In this document: piece after piece, positions 33,598-42,740 of the stretch
How the letters are laid out: each line of letters opens with the position of its first letter
Position numbering within the stretch: position 1 is the stretch's first letter
DNA from: Pseudomonas sp. JM0905a
Lineage (GTDB): Bacteria > Pseudomonadota > Gammaproteobacteria > Pseudomonadales > Pseudomonadaceae
DNA: 64,000 bases
Assembly (NCBI RefSeq): GCF_014700075.1
Contig: NZ_JACXBU010000013.1
Coordinates: 33,376 to 97,375 of the forward strand
Direction: 5' to 3'
Program-made: the position numbers and the translations under genes
The notes under the pieces: model-generated
Database searches by the model: none
What the model was told of the DNA's origin: nothing
Seen by the model: only the letters and a program-made list of their open reading frames with translations

Positions 33598-35175
33598 ATG
33601 AAGAAAGTCCTCACAGGACTCCTGTGCCTTGCGATGCTCGGTTGCGCCAAGCAACCGGAACCGGAGAAGACCGTCGATGTGCTGCTGATCGGCGCCGGCA
33701 TCATGAGTGCCAGCCTCGGCACCTACCTCCACGAGCTGGAGCCGGACTGGACCATCGACATCTACGAACGCCTGGATCAGGTCGCCGCGGAAAGCTCCAA
33801 CCCCTGGAACAACGCCGGCACTGGCCACTCCGCCTTCTGCGAGCTGAACTACACCCCTGAGACCGCCGACGGCGGCATCGACATCAGCAAGGCGGTGGCG
33901 ATCAACGAATCCTTCGAGATCTCCAAGCAGTTCTGGGCCTACCAGGTCGAGCGCAATGTGCTGAGCAACCCGAAGTCCTTCATCAACGGCGTGCCGCACA
34001 TGAGCTTCGTCTGGGGAGATGACAACATCGCCTTCCTCAAGAAGCGCCACGCGGCCCTGCAGCACAGCTCGCTGTTCCGCGGCATGGAGTACTCCGAGGA
34101 TCACGAACAGATCAGCAAGTGGGTTCCGCTGGTGATGGAAGGCCGCCCGGCCGATCAGAAAGTGGCCGCCACCCGCATGGCCATCGGCACCGACGTGAAC
34201 TTCGGCGAGATCACCCGCCAGCTCATCGACTCCCTGGCCAAGAGCGACAAGGTTTCACTGAACCTCAAGCACGAGGTGCGCGACATCAAGCGCAACGACG
34301 ACGGCACCTGGACCGTGGTAGTCGCCGACCTCGGCGACAACGAGGCGGTAACCAGCGTGAAGGCGAAGTTCGTCTTCATCGGCGCCGGCGGTGGCGCCCT
34401 GAAGCTGCTGCAGCAATCCGGCATTCCGGAGGCCGAAGGCTATGCCGGCTTCCCGGTAGGCGGCCAGTTCCTGATGACCCGCAACCCTGAAGTGGTGGCC
34501 CAGCACCAGGCCAAGCTCTATGGCAAGGCCTCCGTGGGCTCGCCGCCCATGTCGGTGCCGCACCTGGACACCCGCGTGATCGATGGCCAGAAAGTCCTGC
34601 TGTTCGGACCTTTCGCCACCTTCTCCACCAAGTTCCTGAAGAACGGCTCGCTGCTGGACATGTTCGGCGCCCTGACCACCGATAACATCGGCCCGATGAC
34701 CAACGCCGGCCTGGATAACATCCCCCTCAGCACCTACCTCATGGGCCAGCTGATGCTGAGCCAGGCCGACCGCATGCACGAGCTGCGCGAGTACTTCCCG
34801 GATGCCAGGGACGAGGACTGGGAACTGCTGACCGCCGGCCAGCGCGTTCAGGTAATCAAGAAGGACGCCGAGAAAGGCGGCATCCTGCAGTTCGGCACCG
34901 AAGTCGTCAGCTCCGCCGACGGCAGCATCGCCGCCCTGCTGGGCGCCTCGCCGGGCGCGTCCACCGCCGCGCCGATCATGCTCACGGTGCTGGAGAAAAC
35001 CTTCAAGGACAAGGTCCAGACCCCGCAATGGCAGGCCCGCCTGAAGGAGATCATCCCCTCCTACGGCCGCAAGCTGAACAACGACCTGGAACTGACCAAC
35101 CAGGTGCGCGCCTGGAGCAGCGAACGCCTGCAGCTGGAACATGTTCCGGTGCTGCCTGAGGTGGCTGCGCAGTAA
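33598..35175 (+). CDS. mqo: Malate:quinone oxidoreductase, with lipoprotein-type signal
   Basis: FAD enzyme of 525 residues that oxidises malate to oxaloacetate and passes electrons to quinone. FAD motif: [20 protein letters not shown]; family block: [20 protein letters not shown]. The protein starts [20 protein letters not shown], a clear signal peptide with a lipobox (MLGC), which would place it as a membrane-anchored lipoprotein facing the periplasm, odd for an enzyme of the TCA cycle. Pseudomonas can have two Mqo copies; this one could be the specialised copy. It is monocistronic and followed by the REP array. Confidence 0.92.
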   Translation: MKKVLTGLLCLAMLGCAKQPEPEKTVDVLLIGAGIMSASLGTYLHELEPDWTIDIYERLDQVAAESSNPWNNAGTGHSAFCELNYTPETADGGIDISKAVAINESFEISKQFWAYQVERNVLSNPKSFINGVPHMSFVWGDDNIAFLKKRHAALQHSSLFRGMEYSEDHEQISKWVPLVMEGRPADQKVAATRMAIGTDVNFGEITRQLIDSLAKSDKVSLNLKHEVRDIKRNDDGTWTVVVADLGDNEAVTSVKAKFVFIGAGGGALKLLQQSGIPEAEGYAGFPVGGQFLMTRNPEVVAQHQAKLYGKASVGSPPMSVPHLDTRVIDGQKVLLFGPFATFSTKFLKNGSLLDMFGALTTDNIGPMTNAGLDNIPLSTYLMGQLMLSQADRMHELREYFPDARDEDWELLTAGQRVQVIKKDAEKGGILQFGTEVVSSADGSIAALLGASPGASTAAPIMLTVLEKTFKDKVQTPQWQARLKEIIPSYGRKLNNDLELTNQVRAWSSERLQLEHVPVLPEVAAQ

Positions 35176-35179
35176 ACGC

Positions 35180-35905
35180 CCTCACCGCCGGCCCCTCTCC
35201 CAAAGGTAGAGGGGCGACTCACGCCGGCACCTCCGCACCATCCGGCTGGCCCCCCTCCATTCCTGTGGCGGCGATCCTGTGGGGGCGATTTCAATCGCCT
35301 AGCAGGACGCAGTCCTGCCCAACGGACTCACTGCCCAGCCAGACAACCCTCACCCCCGGCCCCTCTCCCAGAGGTAGAGGGGTGACTCGCGCCGGCACCT
35401 CCGCACCATCCGGCTGGCCCCCCTCCATTCCTGTGGGGGCGATCCTGTGGGGGCGATTTCAATCGCCTAGCAGGACGCAGTCCTGCCCAACGGACTCACT
35501 GCCCAGCCAGAAAACCCTCACCCGCCCCTCTCCCAGAGGTAGAGGGGTGGCTCGCGCCGGCAGCTCCACACCATCCGGCTGGCCCCCCTCCATTCCTGTG
35601 GCGGCGATCCTGTGGGGGCGATTTCAATCGCCTAGCAGGACGCAGTCCTGCCCAACGGACTCACTGCCCAGCCAGAAAACCCTCACCCCCGGCCCCTCTC
35701 CCAAAGGTAGAGGGGCGACTCACGCCGGCACCTCCGCACCATCCGGCTGGCCCCCTCCATTCCTGTGGCGGCGATCCTGTGGGGGCGATTTCAATCGCTA
35801 GGCAGGACGCAGTCCTGCCCAACGGACTCACTGCCCAGCCAGACAACCCTCACCCGCCCCTCTCCCAGAGGTAGAGGGGTGGCTCGCGCCGGCAGCTCCG
35901 TGTGA
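35180..35905. repeat. Tandem array of about 166-bp REP-containing units (four full plus one partial)
   Basis: The landmark TAGAGGGG starts at 35207, 35375, 35540, 35708 and 35872, spacing 168, 165, 168 and 164 bp. Each unit holds a CCCCTCTCCC ... GAGGGG hairpin, the invariant CACCATCCGGCTGGCCC block, a REP half-site GGGGGCGATTTCAATCGCC and GCAGGACGCAGTCCTGC. Units differ by point changes and small indels only, so the expansion looks recent. The in-frame open reading across it has no coding character. Confidence 0.92.
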
Positions 35906-35947
35906 TCCGGCCGGCCTCAACACACCCTTCACAAACCCAACATTTTC

Positions 35948-35963
35948 CCAAGGTTTTCTTCAC
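35948..35963 (+). promoter_or_regulatory. ColR-box-like site upstream of eptA
   Basis: CCAAGGTTTTCTTCAC matches the published P. putida ColR consensus YYNASNNYTTTTTCAC with one mismatch. It ends 73 bp before the eptA ATG. An additional TTTTCCC stretch upstream could be a second half-site. Confidence 0.55.
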
Positions 35964-36035
35964 GAATTCTTGATTCCGCCGTTCCTAAGCTCCTCGCCAT
36001 ATCCATGACGGATATGTCGTCACAGCGAGCGGATC

Positions 36036-37679
36036 ATGTTCAAAAGCATCTCGGTACGCCCCGAAGCCCTGGCCTTCCTGACCAGCCTCCTGCTTCTTTC
36101 GATCTACAACCTTCCGCTCTGGCAGCACCTCTACTCCATCATCCCGGCAGATGCCGGCGGACTGGGCATGGGCGCGGCATTCGGTGTCATGGTGCTGGCC
36201 GTGTTCAACCTGGCGTTGGCGCTGGTGTCGTTCCGCTGGGTGTTCAAGCCGGTCCTCATCTTCCTGTTCCTCGCCAGCTCCGGCGTCGCCTACTTCATGA
36301 GCCAGTACGGCGTGCTCATCGACGCCAACATGCTGCGCAACGTCGCGGAAACCGACGTCAACGAAGTGCGCGATCTGCTCTCGTTCAAGCTCGTGCTGTT
36401 CATCCTGATCCTCGGCGTGCTGCCAAGCTGGCTGCTGTGGAAGCTACCGGTGCGCCACCAGCCGCTGCGCCGCGCGCTGTTCGACAAGCTGATCCTGGCC
36501 GTGGCTTCGGTAGCGGTACTCGGCGCAGTGGCGCTGGCCAACTACCAGGGGCTGGCGTCGCTGCTGCGCAACCACCACGAACTGCGCCTGCTGGTAGTGC
36601 CGAGCAACTACCTGAATGCCTCCTACGGCTACCTCAAGGAGCAACTGGTGGTGGCTGGAGCGCCGCTGCAACAGATCGGCACCGACGCACGCAAGGCCCC
36701 CGCCTGGCAGGCTCACCAGCGCAAGTCGCTAACCGTCCTGGTGATAGGTGAAAGCGCTCGGGCGGACAACTTCGGCATCCTCGGCTACGGTCGCGACACC
36801 ACGCCGCTGCTCAAGGGCCAGCCGGGCGTCACCGCATTCGGCAACGTGCACTCCTGCGGCACCGAAACCGCGGTTTCCGTACCCTGCATGTTTTCCAACA
36901 TGGGGCGCCACGACTACGACGCCGCACGCGCCCGCAGCCAGGAAGGCCTGCTGGACGTCCTCAAGCATGCGGGAATTGCGGTGACCTGGCGCGACAACCA
37001 GTCCGGCTGCAAGGGCACCTGCGACCGGGTCACCCAGGACAATCTCAGCCATCGAAAAGACGCGGCCTTCTGCACCGGCGGCGAATGCCACGATGAAATC
37101 CTGCTGAAGGACCTGCAGGCCTACATCGACCAGCTCAAGGACGACTCCGTGCTGGTCCTGCACCAGATGGGCAGCCACGGCCCGGATTACGCCAAGCGTT
37201 ATCCCAAGCGCTTCGAGAAATTCACCCCGGTGTGCACCAGCAACTCGCTCAACCAGTGCAGCGAGCAAAGCATCGTCAACGCCTACGACAACACCCTGGT
37301 GTACACCGACTACGTGCTGTCGAGCCTGATCGACCTGCTGCGCAAGAACCAGGACAAGGTCGACACCGCCATGCTCTACATCGCCGACCACGGTGAGTCG
37401 CTCGGCGAATACAACCTCTTCCTCCATGGCACGCCCTACCTCCTGGCCCCCGACCAGCAGAAGCATGTGCCCCTGCTCACCTGGTTCTCCGACAGCTACC
37501 GCAAGGACTTCGCCCTCGACACGGCCTGCCTCGGCAAGGAACGGGACAAGCCGCTGAGCCAGGACAATCTCTTCCATTCCATGCTCGGTCTGCTGCAAGT
37601 GCAGACCGGGGAATACAAGGAAGGCCTGGACCTGTTCGCCCCTTGCCGTGCCGGTAGCACAGCCGTGACCGGTGTCTGA
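36036..37679 (+). CDS. eptA: Lipid A phosphoethanolamine transferase
   Basis: Inner-membrane enzyme of 547 residues that moves phosphoethanolamine from phosphatidylethanolamine to lipid A phosphates, raising resistance to cationic peptides. Five N-terminal membrane helices (to about residue 170) precede the periplasmic sulfatase-like domain. Visible zinc/catalytic parts: GESARADNFG (Glu239), CGTETAVSVPCMFS (nucleophilic Thr at 276 or 278), and DHGESLGEYNLFLHG, plus paired Cys for disulfides. The start at 36036 gives the family N terminus. Its promoter region carries a ColR-like box. Members include EptA/PmrC, CptA and MCR; EptA is the best fit. Confidence 0.92.
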   Translation: MFKSISVRPEALAFLTSLLLLSIYNLPLWQHLYSIIPADAGGLGMGAAFGVMVLAVFNLALALVSFRWVFKPVLIFLFLASSGVAYFMSQYGVLIDANMLRNVAETDVNEVRDLLSFKLVLFILILGVLPSWLLWKLPVRHQPLRRALFDKLILAVASVAVLGAVALANYQGLASLLRNHHELRLLVVPSNYLNASYGYLKEQLVVAGAPLQQIGTDARKAPAWQAHQRKSLTVLVIGESARADNFGILGYGRDTTPLLKGQPGVTAFGNVHSCGTETAVSVPCMFSNMGRHDYDAARARSQEGLLDVLKHAGIAVTWRDNQSGCKGTCDRVTQDNLSHRKDAAFCTGGECHDEILLKDLQAYIDQLKDDSVLVLHQMGSHGPDYAKRYPKRFEKFTPVCTSNSLNQCSEQSIVNAYDNTLVYTDYVLSSLIDLLRKNQDKVDTAMLYIADHGESLGEYNLFLHGTPYLLAPDQQKHVPLLTWFSDSYRKDFALDTACLGKERDKPLSQDNLFHSMLGLLQVQTGEYKEGLDLFAPCRAGSTAVTGV

Positions 37680-37706
37680 GGGCGCCGGCCGTCACAGGGA
37701 CGCGCC

Positions 37707-37722
37707 ATGACATTTTTTTCAC
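37707..37722 (+). promoter_or_regulatory. ColR-box-like site upstream of the methyltransferase gene
   Basis: ATGACATTTTTTTCAC fits YYNASNNYTTTTTCAC with one mismatch (first base). It ends 71 bp before the ATG at 37793, almost the same distance as at eptA and the PAP2 gene. Confidence 0.6.
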
Positions 37723-37792
37723 GGGCTTTTGACCTCGCCACAACAGCCCGCCCTCTAGATTGAATAGATTCCTACACGGACCCGGTGCATAC

Positions 37793-38488
37793 ATGCCCCA
37801 ACCTCGGCCGAAGCCTTTCGAGATGGAAAACTCAGGCGCCCCCGACGACGAATACGTCGAACTTCCGTCGCAGCCACGTCGCGAGGGCCTGGCCCGGCGC
37901 CTGGCCAACTGGCGTGAAGACCTCATGACCCGGCACGCCATGCGTATCGCCGGCGAGCCGAACCTGGTGCTCGACCTGCCCTGCGGCAGCGGCCGCTTCT
38001 GGCCGACCCTGACCCGTCATCCCAATCGCCTGGTGCTGGCAGCCGATGAACCGCCCCCCCCGCTCGTCCGCCCCCACGCCAGCCGACGCGTGGAGATCGC
38101 CGAGCGCATCTGCGCACTGCACACCCCGGCTTTTGCCATCGACCTCGGTGAGAACGCCGTGGACGCCATCTTCTGCATGCGTTTCCTGCACCGGCTGGAC
38201 GGCGCTGACCGGCGTCTGGAAGTGCTGCGGGAATTCCACCGCGTCACCCGCGACACCCTGATCGTTTCCCTCTGGGTGGACGGCAACTACCAGGCCTGGA
38301 GACGCACGCGCATGGAGCGGCGGCGCAACCTCGACGGCCTCGGCGGGCGCCGGCCCGGCCGCTTCGTGGTGCCGCGCGCAGAGATTGAAAGCGAGTTCCA
38401 CAGCGTCGGCTTCGACATCCTTTCCCATCTGGACCTGTTGCCAGGTTTAGCCATGTGGCGGGTCTACGTCCTGCGCAAGGCGTCCTGA
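37793..38488 (+). CDS. Class I SAM-dependent methyltransferase
   Basis: Protein of 231 residues. The SAM-binding motif I is NLVLDLPCGSGRFWPTLTRH (about residues 55-75), followed by an acidic motif II region (RLVLAADEPPPPLV) and VDAIFCMRFLHRLDG as motif IV. The C terminus has FDILSHLDLLPGLAMWRVYV. The substrate is unknown; proximity to eptA and later LPS genes suggests an envelope role, with small-molecule methylation as the alternative. The ATG at 37793 is chosen over a TTG at 37760. The next gene starts 15 bp later, so both are probably co-transcribed from the ColR-boxed promoter. Confidence 0.82.
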   Translation: MPQPRPKPFEMENSGAPDDEYVELPSQPRREGLARRLANWREDLMTRHAMRIAGEPNLVLDLPCGSGRFWPTLTRHPNRLVLAADEPPPPLVRPHASRRVEIAERICALHTPAFAIDLGENAVDAIFCMRFLHRLDGADRRLEVLREFHRVTRDTLIVSLWVDGNYQAWRRTRMERRRNLDGLGGRRPGRFVVPRAEIESEFHSVGFDILSHLDLLPGLAMWRVYVLRKAS

Positions 38489-38503
38489 GCGAAGGAGCTT
38501 TTC

Positions 38504-39451
38504 ATGTCTGCAGATTCCGCTTCGATACCCTACCGCCGCTCTCCCATCCGCAAACGGCCAGGCTCCGGGACACAACTGCTGATGCTGCTGCTCGATCGGC
38601 GCGCCGCGCGCTGGTTGCTGGCGGGTGTCGCCCTGCTCCTGCTGGTGGGTGCCGGAATACCCGCCTGGCATCACCTCTACCCGGCCACCGCCGCGGAGGG
38701 CTGGCGCTACAAGGTGCAACTGGATGCGATCGAACGGGTCAGCGCGCTGCTGCCGGACGGCCAGGGCGGTCTGTACCTCAGCCAGGAGATTCAGGATGGC
38801 AAGGGACGGATTCTCCGCACCGGGCCGGACGACCAGCGGCGCGTGGTGGAAACGGGCCTATCCAAGCCCGACGGCATGGTGCGCTATCGCGGCGGCGTCG
38901 CCTTCAGCCAGGAACAGGGAGAACACCCGGTGATGTGGCTGAACGACCAGGGCACCCGGCAGCTGTTCAGCGGCGACAGCGTCGAAGGCCTGGCCACCGA
39001 CGGCCACTACCTCTACGCCATCGAGGATCTCCACAAGAATGGCCGGCTGCTGCGCTACGACCCGGAAACCGACAGCGTGACCACCCTGCGCAGCGGCCTG
39101 GACGAGGCCGAGGCGATCGCCTCCTGCCCCGATGGCCGGCTGTTCTACACCGAGAAGAACTTTGGCCACGTACGCCAGCTTCGCGCCGACGGTCACGACC
39201 CCGTGGTTCTCGACGGCCTGCGTGAGCCCGGATTCCTGCTGTGCAATCGCGAAGGCCTGTGGATCACTGAAGACGCCACCCATATGGCACGCGTCCTGCT
39301 GCTGGACGGCCAGGGCGGCCTGAATGTCGTGCTGTCCCACCTGCGTTCGCCGCAGACCATCGTCGAAACCGCTCCGGGCCGTTACCTGGTGGCCGAACAG
39401 GGACGTAACCGCGTACTGGAACTGGCGAGACAGGATGATCGCCGCCTCTAA
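38504..39451 (+). CDS. Membrane-anchored beta-propeller protein (SMP-30/NHL-like)
   Basis: Protein of 315 residues with a basic N terminus, one membrane helix (WLLAGVALLLLVGAGIPAW, about 38-56), and a periplasmic domain of repeated short strands: LLPDGQGGLYLSQEI, GLSKPDGMVRYRGGVAFSQE, GLDEAEAIASCPDGRLFYTE and SHLRSPQTIVETAPGRYLVA. This pattern is a six-bladed propeller of the gluconolactonase/strictosidine-synthase-like type. It is not clear whether it is an enzyme or a binding scaffold. It sits in the operon with the methyltransferase. Confidence 0.75.
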   Translation: MSADSASIPYRRSPIRKRPGSGTQLLMLLLDRRAARWLLAGVALLLLVGAGIPAWHHLYPATAAEGWRYKVQLDAIERVSALLPDGQGGLYLSQEIQDGKGRILRTGPDDQRRVVETGLSKPDGMVRYRGGVAFSQEQGEHPVMWLNDQGTRQLFSGDSVEGLATDGHYLYAIEDLHKNGRLLRYDPETDSVTTLRSGLDEAEAIASCPDGRLFYTEKNFGHVRQLRADGHDPVVLDGLREPGFLLCNREGLWITEDATHMARVLLLDGQGGLNVVLSHLRSPQTIVETAPGRYLVAEQGRNRVLELARQDDRRL

Positions 39452-39487
39452 ACAAAATAAAGACAAAATTCAATAGCAGGAAATATA

Positions 39488-39503
39488 AGTACACAATTTT
39501 CAC
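39488..39503 (+). promoter_or_regulatory. Degenerate ColR-box-like site upstream of ugd
   Basis: AGTACACAATTTTCAC keeps AC-N2 and the TTTTCAC end but has four mismatches to YYNASNNYTTTTTCAC and lies 116 bp before ugd, a different distance from the other sites. It is in an AT-rich stretch that probably holds the ugd promoter. Confidence 0.3.
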
Positions 39504-39618
39504 ATTTCCCCTGCTAGGTTGCTTCTAACGCCCGCTCGCCGGGTCGGCCGGGAGGGGCCGGGAACGGCGCACCGTAAGGTCGCCAGACGGGCCAGAGATA
39601 ACAACAAACAGGCGCTGA

Positions 39619-40962
39619 ATGAACATCACCATATTCGGAACGGGCTATGTCGGCCTGACCCAGGCAGCCTGCCTGGCGGAAGTAGGCCATACCGTGTGCT
39701 GCGTCGATATCGACGAGCGCCGAATCGCCCAGCTCAGGCAGGGCCTTTCACCGATCTACGAGCCCGGCCTGGAGGCGCTCCTGCGGGGCAACCTCGCCGC
39801 CGGACGCCTGACCTTCACCACCAGCGCCGCTGACGGCGTGGGCTTTGCCAAGGTCATCTTCATCGCCGTCGGCACGCCGCCTGACGAAGACGGCAGCGCT
39901 GATCTGCGGCACGTCTTCACCGTCGCCGATACCATCGCCACGCACGCCGCCGAGGCCAAGGTGGTGATCAACAAATCCACCTCCCCCGTGGGCACCGCGC
40001 AGCGCCTGAAGGCTCACCTGGACGAGGCCCTGACACAACGCGGTCATGCGTTTGACATGCAGGTCGTGTCCAATCCCGAGTTTCTCAAGGAAGGCTCGGC
40101 GGTGGAGGACTGCATGCGTCCCGAGCGCATCATCATTGGCGTTGACGGCGCACAGGACATCGACCTGTTCCGCGAGCTCTACAAACCCTTCAGTCGCAAT
40201 CATGAAAAGCTGATCGTCATGGACAGCCGCAGTGCCGAGCTGACCAAGTACGCGGCCAACAGCATGCTTGCCACCAAGATCTCCTTCATCAACGAGATGG
40301 CCAACCTCGCCGAGCGGCTGGGTGCGGACATCGAAATGGTGCGCAAGGGCATCGGCTCCGATTCGCGAATCGGCTACGACTTCATCTATGCCGGCTGCGG
40401 CTACGGCGGGTCCTGCTTCCCGAAGGACATCCAGGCGCTGCAACGCACCGCCGCCGAAGTGGGTTACCACCCGCAACTGCTGGAGGCCGTGCAATCGGTC
40501 AATCGCCGGCAGAAGCACAAGGTGTTCGAGAACATCCACCGCCACTACGACGGCGACCTCAGCGGCAAGACCTTCGCCCTTTGGGGCCTGTCCTTCAAAC
40601 CCAATACCGACGACATGCGCGAGGCGCCGAGCCGGGTCCTGCTGGAAGCGCTGTGGGCGGCCGGTGCGCGCGTCCGCGCCTTCGACCCCGAGGCCATGCC
40701 GGAAGCCCGGCGCCTGTATGGCGACCACCCTGACCTGCGCCTGGTCGACTCCAAGGAAGAAGCCCTGGACGACGCCCACGCCCTGGTGATCCTCACCGAG
40801 TGGCTGAACTTCCGCGTTGCCGACTTCGGCCTGATCCACCAGCGCCTGGGCGACAAGGTGGTGTTCGACGGCCGTAACATCTTCGAACCCGCCCACCTGG
40901 CCCGCGAAGGCCTGGCCTACTACCCGATCGGTCGTGCCGCCGTAGGAATCACCCAGCGATGA
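39619..40962 (+). CDS. ugd: UDP-glucose 6-dehydrogenase
   Basis: NAD-dependent enzyme of 447 residues that oxidises UDP-glucose to UDP-glucuronate. N-terminal Rossmann motif ITIFGTGYVGLTQAACLAEV; catalytic segment GCGYGGSCFPKD with Cys at about 266; Lys-containing ELTKYAANSMLA; C-terminal UDP-binding domain with LSFKPNTDDMREAPS. It is the first gene of a six-gene operon with overlapping or short spacings. Its product feeds the next enzyme. In Pseudomonas, Ugd also feeds the Ara4N pathway, but no arnA or arnB is here. Confidence 0.95.
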   Translation: MNITIFGTGYVGLTQAACLAEVGHTVCCVDIDERRIAQLRQGLSPIYEPGLEALLRGNLAAGRLTFTTSAADGVGFAKVIFIAVGTPPDEDGSADLRHVFTVADTIATHAAEAKVVINKSTSPVGTAQRLKAHLDEALTQRGHAFDMQVVSNPEFLKEGSAVEDCMRPERIIIGVDGAQDIDLFRELYKPFSRNHEKLIVMDSRSAELTKYAANSMLATKISFINEMANLAERLGADIEMVRKGIGSDSRIGYDFIYAGCGYGGSCFPKDIQALQRTAAEVGYHPQLLEAVQSVNRRQKHKVFENIHRHYDGDLSGKTFALWGLSFKPNTDDMREAPSRVLLEALWAAGARVRAFDPEAMPEARRLYGDHPDLRLVDSKEEALDDAHALVILTEWLNFRVADFGLIHQRLGDKVVFDGRNIFEPAHLAREGLAYYPIGRAAVGITQR

Positions 40963-41951
40963 AATTCCTGGTCACCGGCGCCGCCGGGTTCATCGGCTTC
41001 CACACTGCGCTGCGCCTGTGCAACGCGGGGCACCAGGTAACAGGCATCGACAACCTCAACGACTACTACAGCGTCGACCTCAAGCTCGCCCGACTGGAGC
41101 GGCTGCGTGCGCATCCTGGCTTCGCCTTCCACAAGCTGGATATCGCCGACCGCGAGGCTGTGCAGGCGCTGTTCCACGAGCAAGGTTTCGAGCGTGTCAT
41201 CCACCTCGCGGCCCAGGCCGGGGTGCGCTATTCGCTGGACAATCCGCATGCCTACGCCGGGGCCAACCTCACCGGCTTCGTCAACGTGCTCGAAGGCTGC
41301 CGCCACAGCGGTGTCCAGCATCTGGTCTACGCCTCCAGCAGCTCGGTCTACGGGACCAACGCCAAAGTGCCCTTCGCCATCGAGGACGCTGTCGACAACC
41401 CGATCTCGCTCTACGCCGCCACCAAGCGCGCCAACGAGCTGATGGCCCACACCTACGCGCACCTGTACCGGCTGCCCACCACCGGCCTGCGCTTCTTCAC
41501 CGTGTACGGTCCCTGGGGCCGTCCGGACATGGCGCCCTTCAAGTTCACCAAGGCGATCCTCGAAGGCCAGCCGATCGAGATCTACAACGAAGGCGACATG
41601 TCGCGGGACTTCACCTACATCGACGACGTCGTCGAAGGCATCACCCGCATCCAGGACTGCCCGCCGCCTTACGCCGACGAATCGGAGCAGGCTCGCCTGG
41701 GTGCGCCCGCACGGCTGTTCAACATCGGGCTGGGCTCACCGGTTCGCCTGCTGGATTTCGTCGGCTGCATCGAGTCGGCTACCGGGGTCGAGGCGATCAA
41801 GCAGATGAAGCCCATGCAGCCGGGCGACGTGCCACAGACCTGGGCTGACGTCAGCTCGCTGGCCAGGCGCACCGGCTTTCGTCCCGGCACACCACTGCGC
41901 GAAGGCGTCGGTCGTTTCGTCGACTGGTATCGGACCTTCTACGGAGTCTGA
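40959..41951 (+). CDS. UDP-glucuronate 4-epimerase (NAD-dependent)
   Basis: Extended SDR sugar-nucleotide epimerase of 330 residues. NAD motif FLVTGAAGFIGFHTALRLCN; catalytic set SSSSVYG with Tyr-x3-Lys in LYAATKRANELM; RFFTVYGPWGRPDMAPFKFT is the hallmark of the UDP-glucuronate epimerase branch. It would turn UDP-glucuronate to UDP-galacturonate. The ATG overlaps the ugd stop by 4 bp, which ties the two reactions together. Other UDP-sugar epimerases (WbpP type) are less likely because of the RPDMAPFKFT signature. Confidence 0.88.
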   Translation: MKFLVTGAAGFIGFHTALRLCNAGHQVTGIDNLNDYYSVDLKLARLERLRAHPGFAFHKLDIADREAVQALFHEQGFERVIHLAAQAGVRYSLDNPHAYAGANLTGFVNVLEGCRHSGVQHLVYASSSSVYGTNAKVPFAIEDAVDNPISLYAATKRANELMAHTYAHLYRLPTTGLRFFTVYGPWGRPDMAPFKFTKAILEGQPIEIYNEGDMSRDFTYIDDVVEGITRIQDCPPPYADESEQARLGAPARLFNIGLGSPVRLLDFVGCIESATGVEAIKQMKPMQPGDVPQTWADVSSLARRTGFRPGTPLREGVGRFVDWYRTFYGV

Positions 41952-41957
41952 CGGCAT

Positions 41958-42740
41958 ATGGGCAACGAACCGCGCCAGCTGACCGAGATCCAGCGCACCC
42001 GCCCCCAGCCGGAAGGCACCCGGCCCCATCAGGCGGCGGCCTTCGCGGCGCCACGGGCGATGTTCAAGGGCCTGGGACTGATCCTCAGCCTGGCGCTGAT
42101 CGGCTACCTGTTCGACAGCAGTGACCTGGGCAACGCGGTCAACGAAGCCTGGATCGACGCCCACATCCGCGGCCACGGTGTCGAGGGCACCCTGCTCTTC
42201 CTCGCCGTGGGCATGCTGTTCACCGCAGTCGGCCTGCCGCGACAGATCATCGCCTTCCTCGCCGGCTACGCCTTCGGGCTGCTGCCCGGCACCCTGATCG
42301 CCACCCTGGCGACTCTGTGCGGTTGCCTCGTCACCTTTCTCTATGCCCGGCTGTTCGGCCGGAGCCTGCTGCGCGACCGCCTTGGTGCTCGCGCCGCGCG
42401 CTTCGACCGTTTCATCCACGAGCACCCGTTCTCGATGACGCTGCTGATCCGCCTGTTGCCGGTGGGCAGCAACGTGCTGACCAACCTCGCCGCCGGCATC
42501 TCCAGCACGCGACTCGCGCCCTTCCTGGCCGCCAGCTTTGTCGGTTTCCTGCCGCAGTCCCTGGTGTTCGCCCTGGTGGGCAGCGGCATCTCGGTCGCGC
42601 CGACGCTGCGCATCGGCACGGCAGCCGTGCTGTTCCTGATCTCCGGCATGCTCGGCGCCTGGCTGTACCACCGCCATCGCCATGGCCTGGGTATCGATGA
42701 CAAGGTCGACGCCGCGCTGGGCGAAGCGGAGCAGCCGTGA
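41958..42740 (+). CDS. TVP38/TMEM64 (DedA-superfamily) membrane protein
   Basis: Protein of 260 residues with about six membrane helices. The signature region is GLPRQIIAFLAGYAFGLLPG and, after a re-entrant segment, FSMTLLIRLLPVGSNVLTN. The first 35 residues are hydrophilic. DedA/VTT-domain proteins act in lipid or lipid-carrier movement across membranes, including undecaprenyl phosphate recycling. In this operon it may flip a lipid-linked sugar or recycle the carrier. It overlaps the next start by one base (TGATG). Confidence 0.88.
   Translation: MGNEPRQLTEIQRTRPQPEGTRPHQAAAFAAPRAMFKGLGLILSLALIGYLFDSSDLGNAVNEAWIDAHIRGHGVEGTLLFLAVGMLFTAVGLPRQIIAFLAGYAFGLLPGTLIATLATLCGCLVTFLYARLFGRSLLRDRLGARAARFDRFIHEHPFSMTLLIRLLPVGSNVLTNLAAGISSTRLAPFLAASFVGFLPQSLVFALVGSGISVAPTLRIGTAAVLFLISGMLGAWLYHRHRHGLGIDDKVDAALGEAEQP

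Noticed and set aside
35265..35801. 178-codon open frame across the tandem REP array
   Set aside because: It is a threefold repeat of the same translated palindromic DNA, with no ribosome site and no protein-like pattern; openness follows from the repeat composition.
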